Below are positions 1 to 5,079 of a stretch of DNA of 6,152 nt, piece by piece. How positions within the stretch are numbered: position 1 is the stretch's first letter; each line of letters opens with the position of its first letter. Source of the stretch: Deinococcus sp. GTDB taxonomy: Bacteria > Deinococcota > Deinococci > Deinococcales > Deinococcaceae. The stretch is from positions 1 through 6,152 of the forward strand of contig JAGLBF010000130.1 of the NCBI GenBank assembly GCA_018260375.1, in the 5' to 3' direction. Under the pieces are notes generated by a model. That model was not told the origin of the DNA. It did not search any database and saw only the letters and a program-made list of their open reading frames with translations. The translations under genes were made by a program, and so were the position numbers.

Positions 1-74
1 GTTGCCCAGCCTATAGCAAACTAAGAAGATATACTTATAACTAATTTTCCGGAATGCTTATGACTCCTTCTGTA

Positions 75-827
75 TTACCCTTCTGTAAGCCCGTCCCAAA
101 ATGCCTGCAAGTCGCTTGCCAGCGGCACTTCGGCCCGCACCTGTCCGCCTGCCCAGGGAAAGGCTAGGCTTGCCGCGTGCAGCGCTTGGCGCGGCAGCAG
201 CATGCGGGCGGTGAGTTCGGGAGTGGGGCCGTATTCCAGAAAATCTAAAAAGGCCTGCGGGTTGCGCCCGTACAGTTTGTCGCCCACCATGGGCAAACCC
301 AGGTGGGACAGGTGAGCGCGGATTTGGTGCAGGCGACCAGTGCGCGGGCGGGCCTCTATCAGCGCAAAGGGCTGTCCTGTAGCGTCCTGGCGGCGACCCA
401 GCACCCTAAACTCGGTAAAGGCGGGCTTGCCGCCGGGTACCACACCTTGCCTGACCAGCACGCGGTTGCCTGCGCTCAGGCCCATTTCACCCAGCGGCGC
501 GTCTAGCGTGTAGGTCTCCCAGCTGGGCACGCCATGAACCAGCGCCAGGTACGTTTTGGTCACCAGATGTTCCTTGAACAAGATAAAAAACCGCCGCGCC
601 GAGTCTTTATCGCGTGAAAATACCTGCGCTCCGCTCGTCTCGCGGTCAAGGCGGTGCGGGGGTGCGACCTCATTATCTGCCGTGTGGCGCTGCAAAAAAG
701 TCAGCACGTCGGGCACCTCAAAGCGCGAGCGCACAGGGTGAGTCAGCCACAGCGGGGGCTTGTCCACAATATAAAAATCAGGATGTTCAACCAAAATGCG
801 CGGACGGGAGGCGGGAAGTGGGGACAA
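75..827 (-). CDS. RluA-family RNA pseudouridine synthase
   Basis: This is a 250-residue pseudouridine synthase of the RluA/RluC/RluD superfamily. Such enzymes isomerise specific uridines in rRNA or tRNA. The catalytic motif HRLDRETSG places the nucleophilic Asp at about residue 61. A second family motif, R-T-G-R-LHQIR-AHL (about residues 162-173), is followed by the usual VGDKLYG (181-187). The opening EHPDFYIVDKPP strand (about 14-25) is the typical start of the catalytic domain. There is no room for an N-terminal S4 RNA-binding domain, so this is a short, S4-less form, and the target uridine cannot be told from sequence. The start used is TTG at 827; no ATG or GTG fits upstream of the conserved domain, and ATT/TTG codons at 797-792 are alternatives. 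No Shine-Dalgarno sequence is visible, but a TATAGT -10 box lies 10 nt upstream, which suggests a short leader. The gene follows feoC in the same direction after 83 bp with no obvious functional link. Confidence 0.9.
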   Translation of the reverse strand: MSPLPASRPRILVEHPDFYIVDKPPLWLTHPVRSRFEVPDVLTFLQRHTADNEVAPPHRLDRETSGAQVFSRDKDSARRFFILFKEHLVTKTYLALVHGVPSWETYTLDAPLGEMGLSAGNRVLVRQGVVPGGKPAFTEFRVLGRRQDATGQPFALIEARPRTGRLHQIRAHLSHLGLPMVGDKLYGRNPQAFLDFLEYGPTPELTARMLLPRQALHAASLAFPWAGGQVRAEVPLASDLQAFWDGLTEG

Positions 828-837
828 GGTAGCTTGG

Positions 838-843
838 ACTATA
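838..843 (-). promoter_or_regulatory. Candidate -10 box for the pseudouridine synthase gene
   Basis: TATAGT on the minus strand ends 10 nt before the TTG start. No good -35 hexamer lies 16-18 nt further upstream. The same -10-to-start distance occurs at feoA, which would give leaders of only a few nucleotides. It is a motif match only. Confidence 0.35.
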
Positions 844-885
844 CAGGGCGGGCGGGGGGCGAAGCCGGACGACCGCCTCTTTTTC

Positions 886-913
886 GCTGCTAACTGCTAG
901 CTGCTACCTGCTA
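886..913 (-). repeat. Heptamer tandem repeat (TAGCAGN x4)
   Basis: Four perfect-length 7-bp units read TAGCAGG, TAGCAGC, TAGCAGT and TAGCAGC on the minus strand; only the seventh base varies. The first TAG is the feoC stop codon. Because the period is 7, the successive TAG triplets fall in all three frames, so the array is a three-frame translational stop immediately behind feoC. Confidence 0.85.
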
Positions 914-1192
914 TCTGGCGCTCAGGTATCGCTCGCCTTTAGTGGTCAGCCGCAGCAGGTGAAAAGGCGGCGTCTCTTCGCCAAAATTGCGGCACATGCT
1001 CTTGAGACTACAGCCGTTGCACGCGCACGCGCCCTGTCCCTGCTCGGCCTGCTGCACATAGCCGCCCGCATAGAGGGTTTGCAACATGCCCTCAAGCGCC
1101 TGGGGAGAGCTAGCAAGCTCACGGGCCAGTTCGTCAAGGGTGCGCGGCGTACCGCTGAGCGAGTAGAGGATGGTTTTGAGAGGAAGGGACAT
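911..1192 (-). CDS. feoC: FeoC-like winged-helix Fe-S protein
   Basis: This 93-residue protein is a likely FeoC, the small cytosolic partner of the FeoB ferrous-iron transporter. Residues 1-50 look like a winged-helix fold: a predicted helix (LPLKTILYSLS), then TLDELARELASSPQALEGMLQTLYAGGYVQQ with the helix-turn-helix pattern. A compact cysteine group follows, C56-x-C58-xx-C61-x5-C67, suited to a [4Fe-4S] cluster. The tail RLTTKGERYL resembles a winged-helix wing. The ATG at 1192 is chosen because AGGAG (1205-1201) sits 8 nt upstream. An in-frame extension to 1300 is rejected because its first residues are translated repeat DNA. The gene follows feoB by 229 bp, occupied mostly by repeat, so it probably has its own promoter. 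The cysteine spacing differs from the enterobacterial FeoC pattern, so a small iron-responsive regulator outside FeoC proper is an alternative. Confidence 0.8.
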   Translation of the reverse strand: MSLPLKTILYSLSGTPRTLDELARELASSPQALEGMLQTLYAGGYVQQAEQGQGACACNGCSLKSMCRNFGEETPPFHLLRLTTKGERYLSAR

Positions 1193-1200
1193 AACAAAGG

Positions 1201-1205
1201 CTCCT
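1201..1205 (-). promoter_or_regulatory. Ribosome binding site of feoC
   Basis: AGGAG on the minus strand stands 8 nt before the ATG at 1192. It decides the start against the longer in-frame ORF that begins inside the repeat at 1300. Confidence 0.8.
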
Positions 1206-1207
1206 GA

Positions 1208-1215
1208 GGGGGGGG
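1208..1215 (-). repeat. Homopolymer G8/C8 tract in the feoC leader
   Basis: Eight consecutive G on the plus strand (C on the transcribed sense strand) lie just upstream of the feoC ribosome binding site, near the start point predicted from the -10 box at 1222-1227. Such runs are prone to slippage and to sequencing error. Confidence 0.7.
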
Positions 1216-1221
1216 ATGACG

Positions 1222-1249
1222 AGATTATCTGTATTCCGCTTCGTTTCAG
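1222..1249 (-). promoter_or_regulatory. Candidate feoC promoter within repeat DNA
   Basis: On the minus strand CTGAAA (1249-1244, 4 of 6 matches to TTGACA) and TAATCT (1227-1222, TAnnnT form) are separated by 16 bp. A start near 1215 would leave a leader of about 22 nt including the AGGAG site. The -35 element and most of the spacer lie in the short repeat fragment 1233-1261. It is a motif match only. Confidence 0.35.
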
Positions 1250-1261
1250 CACAGTCCGTAT
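1233..1261 (+). repeat. Repeat fragment abutting the feoB-feoC repeat copy
   Basis: The stretch ATTCCGCTTCGTTTCAGCAC (1233-1252) recurs with two differences as ATTCCGCTTCATTGCAGCAC at 6022-6041. It continues into GCACAGTCCGTAT (1249-1261), which is the exact reverse complement of 1327-1339 inside the neighbouring long repeat. It ends one base before the long repeat starts, forming the dyad TCCGTAT-c-ATACGGA (1255-1269). Confidence 0.7.
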
Positions 1262-1262
1262 C

Positions 1263-1397
1263 ATACGGATTCCGATTGATTTGGCGTACTTCCGAATCAA
1301 TCCGAGCGGATGCGAGTGGGAACAGCATACGGACTGTGCGGTATGGAGCCGCAGGCGGCGCTTTTCCGACTGTGGTGGAATTTAGCGCAGTCCGTAT
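1263..1397 (+). repeat. Structured interspersed repeat, copy 1 (between feoB and feoC)
   Basis: This 135-bp non-coding repeat matches 4032-4168 with 7 substitutions and 2 single-base gaps over 137 columns; the first 39 bases are identical. It begins ATACGGA and ends TCCGTAT, a 7-bp terminal inverted repeat. Internal structure comprises an 8-bp hairpin GATTGATT/AATCAATC (1274-1281 with 1295-1302, 13-nt loop) and a 13-bp stem 1327-1339 with 1385-1397, with one U.G pair if read as plus-strand RNA. It resembles the small noncoding repeats of Deinococcus. No transposase or clear target-site duplication is visible. Confidence 0.9.
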
Positions 1398-1421
1398 CAC
1401 AACAGGGCCGCAAAGTTTGTG

Positions 1422-3659
1422 TTAGGGAAGGAGCAACCGCGCTACCTGGTACACCATAAAGGCCGCGACCCAGGCGATACCCAGCTCATAGGCAACCGTG
1501 ACCCAGGCAACGCGGCGACCGTGCTCGGCCTGAATAGCGCCGATGGTGGCCACGCAGGGCGTATAGAGCAGCACAAACACCAGGTAAGACAAGGCTGATG
1601 CGGGGGTAAACGCCTGACTCAGCGCCGTTGCCAGCGGGGACTTTTGCACGGCGGTGGTGTCGGCGCTCAGGCTGGGCAAAGCCACCACCGTGGGCAGCGC
1701 GGCAACCGAAGTTTTGACCGCTTCCCAAGTCGCGCTGGCCGCCTGCTGCACGCCCTGTATTAGGCCCAGCGAGGTCACCTGGGCGGCTTGTTCTTGCAGA
1801 TAAATCTGGCCCAGGGTACCCACCACCACTTCTTTGGCTACAAAGCCAGGAATCAGCGCACCAGTGGCCTGCCAATCGCCAAAGCCCAGCGGTGCAAAGA
1901 CAGGGCTTATGGCTTCGCTGACCCGTCCAAAGAGGCTCTGGGCGGGCGGCACTTGGTTAAAGGTATACCCACTGGACATAGGAATGGCCAGCAATACCCA
2001 CACCACCGCCACCGTGGCCAGCACCGTAGTACGGGCGCGTTTGGCAAAGCTGGCCGTGCGCCTGAAGGCGTGTTTCCACATCACCGCCCAGGCGGGAAAG
2101 CGGTAAGGCGGCAGCTCGAGCAGCACGCCACTGCCTTCCGGCGGCAAACTGGTACGGCGCAGCGCCCAGGCAAATACAAACGCCACCACCATGCCCAGCA
2201 TATACATGCTCCACACCACCCACGCGCCCGCGTGTGGAAAGAGCGCCGCCGAAAAGATAACGTACACTGGCAAGCGGGCCGAGCAACTCATAAAGGGCAA
2301 AATCATGCTGACCAGCACCCGGTCAGAGCGCCGTTCTAGGGTGCGGGTGGCGTACACGGCAGGCACATTGCAGCCAAAGCCCAGGATCAGCGGGATAAAG
2401 GCGCGTCCATCTAGGCCCAGGCCGCGCATCAGGCGGTCAGCCAAAAAAGCGGCACGGGCCATGTACCCCGAATCTTCCAGAAAGCTCATGGCGAGGTACA
2501 ATACCAGCAGGGTGGGCAAAAAGCTGAGTACCGTGCCCACACCAGGAATAATCGCCCCCACCACGATGTCTTTGAGCAGCGGCACACTGCCCAACAAGCC
2601 TACCGCCCAGCCGCTCGCCACCTCCTGCAAAGGCCCGGCAATCAGGTCAACAAAAGGCGAGGCCACCGAAAAGGTGAGGCGAAAGACCAGCAGCACCAGC
2701 GCCAAAAAGATAGGGATGCCCAGCAGCGGGTGAAGCGCTAGGCGGTCTAGCTTTTCGGTGAGGGTCAGCCGGCTTTCGGCATCAGGTATAGCAAGCTGAG
2801 CGATGGCACTGGCGCGGGCGTAGCGGGCCTCAGCAATGTCAATCAGTGGGTCAATGCCCTGGGCTTCTAGCCGGTCTCGTTCAGTGTCAGCGGCCTCTAA
2901 CAGAGCCGCATGGCCCGTAGCGGCGAGCCTGCCCCGCAAACTGGGATCACTTTCAAGCAAGCTGAGGGCCAGGTAGCGGTGGGCCTGTGGCGGCAAGGTG
3001 GACAGCTTATTCATGTGCGCCACCAGCACGCCAGCAGCGTACTCTATGGCGGCTGAATACTCCACCCTGCGCCCTATCTGGGCTTGGTCAAGCAGCGTCG
3101 GCAGCACCGCATTTGTACCCTGAGACTTGCTGCCTACCGTCGCCACCACAGGTACGCCCAGTTCGGCAGACAGTACAGCAGTGTTTACCACCACGCCCTT
3201 TTGCTCGGCCTCGTCAACCAGATTCAGCACCAGCGCCAGCGGTATTTGAAAGTCAAGCAGTTGCAAGGTGAGGTACAGGTTGCGCTCTAGGTTGCCCGCG
3301 TCTAAGACATTGAGCAGGGCGTCGGCGGCTTCATCGAGCAGGGCGGTGCGCGAGATGAGTTCTTCAGGGGTGTGCGGGCTGAGCGAGTACGCCCCTGGCA
3401 GATCAATAAGGTGCAGGGTCTGCTCGCCGCGCTTGAGACGGGCTTCACGTTTTTCTACTGTGACCCCTGACCAATTGCCTACCTTGAGGTTGGTTCCTGC
3501 CACCGCGTTAACCAGGGTGGTTTTACCTACGTTGGGGTTACCCACCACCAGTGCGCGGGGTTCGCGGTTACGGCGCAGGCGCTCTACCGTTGCCGCACAA
3601 GCCGCCGTATCGTTGAGGGGCGGCATGGGCAGGGGCTGGACGGGTTGAGGCGCGGTCAT
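1422..3659 (-). CDS. feoB: FeoB ferrous iron transporter (GTPase-permease)
   Basis: This 745-residue inner-membrane protein drives Fe(II) import. The N-terminal G domain shows G1 GNPNVGKT (40-47), G2 Thr67 in NWSGVTVE, G3 DLPG (86-89), G4 NLVD (146-149) and G5 around GSKSQGT (176-182). A helical linker domain follows (about 200-300). The permease region has the FeoB signatures GFGCNVPAV (427-435), SCSARLPVY (458-466), AKEVVVGTLGQIY (608-620) and LLYTPCVATIGAIQAE (697-712), with roughly ten membrane segments between 312 and 741. All key motifs are intact and the length is normal. Two extras are a proline-rich N-terminus before the G domain and an alanine-rich loop (about 622-675) before the last membrane helices. 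The start at 3659 is chosen because its ATG overlaps the feoA TGA as ATGA, implying translational coupling. A longer ORF to 3740 runs inside feoA and is rejected. Confidence 0.97.
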   Translation of the reverse strand: MTAPQPVQPLPMPPLNDTAACAATVERLRRNREPRALVVGNPNVGKTTLVNAVAGTNLKVGNWSGVTVEKREARLKRGEQTLHLIDLPGAYSLSPHTPEELISRTALLDEAADALLNVLDAGNLERNLYLTLQLLDFQIPLALVLNLVDEAEQKGVVVNTAVLSAELGVPVVATVGSKSQGTNAVLPTLLDQAQIGRRVEYSAAIEYAAGVLVAHMNKLSTLPPQAHRYLALSLLESDPSLRGRLAATGHAALLEAADTERDRLEAQGIDPLIDIAEARYARASAIAQLAIPDAESRLTLTEKLDRLALHPLLGIPIFLALVLLVFRLTFSVASPFVDLIAGPLQEVASGWAVGLLGSVPLLKDIVVGAIIPGVGTVLSFLPTLLVLYLAMSFLEDSGYMARAAFLADRLMRGLGLDGRAFIPLILGFGCNVPAVYATRTLERRSDRVLVSMILPFMSCSARLPVYVIFSAALFPHAGAWVVWSMYMLGMVVAFVFAWALRRTSLPPEGSGVLLELPPYRFPAWAVMWKHAFRRTASFAKRARTTVLATVAVVWVLLAIPMSSGYTFNQVPPAQSLFGRVSEAISPVFAPLGFGDWQATGALIPGFVAKEVVVGTLGQIYLQEQAAQVTSLGLIQGVQQAASATWEAVKTSVAALPTVVALPSLSADTTAVQKSPLATALSQAFTPASALSYLVFVLLYTPCVATIGAIQAEHGRRVAWVTVAYELGIAWVAAFMVYQVARLLLP

Positions 3660-3979
3660 AGGCGGGCCTTTTGTATAGGCTGCTCTGGCTGCGGCACACT
3701 GGCCAACTGATGTTGGTCTTGTTCTTCGGGGCGCACCCAAATACCCTGCAAGTCAGCGCGGCGCAGCGCCAGGTCTGTGCGCCCTAGGCGCAGTTGCACG
3801 GGGTCGCCCAGTGGCGCCTGACGCACCCACACCACCCTTGCCCCGCGAATAAACCCAAGCTCAAGTAGTCGGCGGCGCAGCGGATGGCCCTGGTCTATAT
3901 TCACCACATAGGCCACCTGCCCAGGAGAAAGGCTGCCCAGTGGGCGGCTTGGCAAGCTTGCAGCAGTAAGGTTAACCAT
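3656..3979 (-). CDS. feoA: FeoA SH3-like ferrous iron transport protein
   Basis: This is a 107-residue cytosolic FeoA. Residues about 13-83 form the SH3-like FeoA domain, recognised from PLGSLSPGQVAYVV, then RRRLLELGFIRGARVVWVRQAPLGDPVQLRLGRTDLALRRADLQGIWV. The LLELGF-x-RG core and the late LALRRADLQGIWV strand are typical. A hydrophilic Gln/Pro-rich tail of about 24 residues follows. FeoA is thought to bind or stimulate FeoB, and here its stop overlaps the feoB start by ATGA. The ATG at 3979 is chosen because the conserved domain begins soon after it and a TATATT -10 box lies only 10 nt upstream. A longer in-frame ORF reaching 4069 begins within the repeat and is not supported. An AGGA stands only 2 nt before the ATG, too close to be a normal ribosome binding site, so translation may depend on a near-leaderless mRNA. 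Confidence 0.93.
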   Translation of the reverse strand: MVNLTAASLPSRPLGSLSPGQVAYVVNIDQGHPLRRRLLELGFIRGARVVWVRQAPLGDPVQLRLGRTDLALRRADLQGIWVRPEEQDQHQLASVPQPEQPIQKARL

Positions 3980-3989
3980 AATCCTGACT

Positions 3990-4019
3990 AATATAATCGG
4001 ATTTGTAGGCAATAGGCAA
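3990..4019 (-). promoter_or_regulatory. Candidate feoAB promoter
   Basis: On the minus strand TTGCCT (4019-4014, 4 of 6 matches to TTGACA) and TATATT (3995-3990) are 18 bp apart. The -10 box ends 10 nt before the feoA ATG, predicting a leader of only a few nucleotides. The -35 box is the first unit of a TTGCCTA tandem pair. It is a motif match only, but the most complete promoter in the window. Confidence 0.5.
4006..4019 (-). repeat. TTGCCTA tandem pair over the feoA -35 region
   Basis: Two exact, adjacent TTGCCTA heptamers overlap the proposed -35 box of feoAB. Their position would suit an operator for a metal-responsive regulator, but they match no operator consensus that I recognise. Confidence 0.5.
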
Positions 4020-4031
4020 GAGAAGTGTGTG

Positions 4032-4168
4032 ATACGGATTCCGATTGATTTGGCGTACTTCCGAATCAATCAGGGCGGATGCGAGTGGGAACAGCATATG
4101 GACTGCCGCGGTATGGAACCGCAGGCGGCGCTTTTCCGACTGTGGTGGAATGGAGCGGCAGTCCGTAT
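4032..4168 (+). repeat. Structured interspersed repeat, copy 2 (upstream of feoA)
   Basis: This is the 137-bp partner of 1263-1397, in the same orientation. It has the same ends ATACGGA/TCCGTAT and the same 8-bp hairpin (4043-4050 with 4064-4071). The long stem is 14 bp here (4096-4109 with 4155-4168). Relative to copy 1, one base is added to each arm so that pairing is kept. It fills most of the gap between mtnN and feoA. Confidence 0.9.
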
Positions 4169-4194
4169 GAGCTATGGCCTGCAGCTCATACGGA
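4162..4194 (-). terminator. Strong hairpin downstream of mtnN (possible terminator, no U tract)
   Basis: TCCGTATGAGCT (4162-4173) pairs perfectly with AGCTCATACGGA (4183-4194), a 12-bp stem with a 9-nt loop, starting 20 nt beyond the mtnN stop on the minus strand. There is no U run on either side, so it could be a Rho-dependent or mRNA-stabilising structure and not an intrinsic terminator. Its left half overlaps the end of repeat copy 2 and competes with that repeat's long stem. Confidence 0.45.
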
Positions 4195-4214
4195 TGGTGA
4201 CTCAATCAGAATCT

Positions 4215-4958
4215 TTATGAGCCCTGCGCCTGTCCCAAACGGGTCAGCATGCCGCGTACCACCTGCTTGCTGCGCCGCGCCACCAGCGGAAAAAACTGGC
4301 GGTAGTCTACGTTGGCTGCGTGATCAGCGGTATCGCTCACCGAGCGAATGACCACATAAGGTACGCCGTGTTTGGCACACACTTGGGCCACTGCCGCGCC
4401 TTCCATTTCAGCGCAGGCCGCTTGAAAGGTTTGGGCCAGCCACTGCGCCCGCTCAGGCGAAGCGATAAATTGGTCACCCGAAGCTACGCGGCCTTCTTGC
4501 ACCCGCACGTCACTCAGCTCACCAGCAGCGGCGCGGGCCAGTTGGCGCAGCATGGGATCGGCAGGCCAGCTCAGCGCCTCGCCGGGAATAATACCCAGCG
4601 CGTAGCCCAGAGCACTCACATCTACGTCATGCTGCACACAGTCCGTGCTGATGACAATATCGCCCACCTGCAAATCGGGGTGTACACCGCCGGCCACACC
4701 CGTAAAAATAACCTGCTGTGCGCCTGATGCAATCAGCGCAGCAGTGGTCATGGCAGCGTTTACCTTGCCAATGCCGCCCTCTACCACTATCACCTTGACG
4801 CCTTCGAGTGTGCCGGAATGCAGTGTGACCCCGCCGCGCTGCTCCATGCTGGCCTGCGACAGTTCGGCAATCAGCAACTCTACTTCTTCGGACATGGCGC
4901 CCATAATGCCCAAGACGGTGGAAGTGGCGAGTGGAGGCGCGGCAGGCGTATCAGACAT
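4215..4958 (-). CDS. mtnN: 5'-methylthioadenosine/S-adenosylhomocysteine nucleosidase
   Basis: This 247-residue enzyme removes adenine from methylthioadenosine and S-adenosylhomocysteine (EC 3.2.2.9). It clears inhibitory methylation by-products and feeds the methionine cycle and, where LuxS is present, AI-2 synthesis. The N-terminal GIMGAMSEEVELL matches GIIGAMEEEV of the E. coli enzyme, placing the catalytic Glu12 equivalent at E25. Later landmarks are TGVAGGVHPDLQVGDIVIS (86-104), SGDQFI (160-165), the AEMEGAA nucleoside-binding motif with E186 (E. coli Glu174) and RSVSDTAD with the catalytic Asp at D209 (E. coli Asp197). All catalytic residues are present. The N-terminus is about 13 residues longer than in E. 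coli. No ribosome binding site is visible before the ATG at 4958, but TACACT lies 7 nt upstream, consistent with a leaderless mRNA. It diverges from sodC. Confidence 0.95.
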   Translation of the reverse strand: MSDTPAAPPLATSTVLGIMGAMSEEVELLIAELSQASMEQRGGVTLHSGTLEGVKVIVVEGGIGKVNAAMTTAALIASGAQQVIFTGVAGGVHPDLQVGDIVISTDCVQHDVDVSALGYALGIIPGEALSWPADPMLRQLARAAAGELSDVRVQEGRVASGDQFIASPERAQWLAQTFQAACAEMEGAAVAQVCAKHGVPYVVIRSVSDTADHAANVDYRQFFPLVARRSKQVVRGMLTRLGQAQGS

Positions 4959-4965
4959 GCCCAGC

Positions 4966-4971
4966 AGTGTA
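4966..4971 (-). promoter_or_regulatory. Candidate -10 box of mtnN (leaderless)
   Basis: TACACT on the minus strand ends 7 nt before the mtnN ATG, placing the likely start point at or next to the A of ATG. This matches the leaderless gene pattern known from Deinococcus. No convincing -35 box is visible. Confidence 0.45.
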
Positions 4972-5000
4972 GCGCGCAGGGCGCAGCAAGTGGGCTGCGG

Positions 5001-5031
5001 AGCGGGTCAGCCAAGCGGGTCAGCCAAGCGG
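5001..5031 (+). repeat. 13-bp tandem repeat in the mtnN-sodC gap
   Basis: AGCGGGTCAGCCA occurs twice without interruption (5001-5013 and 5014-5026), followed by a partial third unit AGCGG (5027-5031) that runs into the repeat fragment at 5026-5042. Confidence 0.75.
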
Positions 5032-5042
5032 AATCCGTATGA
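5026..5042 (-). repeat. Fragment of the ATACGGATTCCG repeat family
   Basis: The minus strand reads TCATACGGATTCCGCTT. Its first 14 bases equal 1261-1274 at the start of repeat copy 1, in reverse orientation. The rest of the repeat is absent, apart from a CCGACTGT segment further on (5072-5079) that also occurs in the long repeats. Confidence 0.6.
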
Positions 5043-5079
5043 CCAGCGTCACTCCGGTTTTGGTGGCAGCACCGACTGT

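Noticed and set aside
1..74. Left-edge sequence as part of another gene
   Set aside because: It is AT-rich (26 G+C in the first 70 bases) with no start codon, ribosome binding site or coding pattern on either strand. It is probably just the 3' flank of the pseudouridine synthase gene.
851..885. Plus-strand terminator GGCGG...CCGCC followed by T-rich sequence
   Set aside because: The stem is only 5 bp with a 17-nt loop, and there is no plus-strand gene upstream. The G/C run explains the match.
1193..1300. 36-residue N-terminal extension of FeoC
   Set aside because: Its first residues are translated repeat DNA shared with the upstream feoA region, and a good AGGAG precedes the inner ATG at 1192.
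1788..2733. Long plus-strand ORFs opposite feoB (1788-2339, 2191-2733)
   Set aside because: They are antisense shadows of the intact feoB, with basic, low-complexity translations and no recognisable domain.
3660..3740. In-frame N-terminal extension of FeoB up to 3740
   Set aside because: It lies wholly inside the feoA reading frame, and the ATGA overlap at 3656-3659 is the classic feoA-feoB coupling.
3980..4069. 30-residue N-terminal extension of FeoA
   Set aside because: It starts in repeat DNA and crosses the best promoter candidate, and the FeoA domain begins after the ATG at 3979.
1263..4168. CRISPR array or insertion sequence built on the two repeats
   Set aside because: There are only two long copies about 2.6 kb apart with genes between them, no spacers, no transposase and no clear target duplication.
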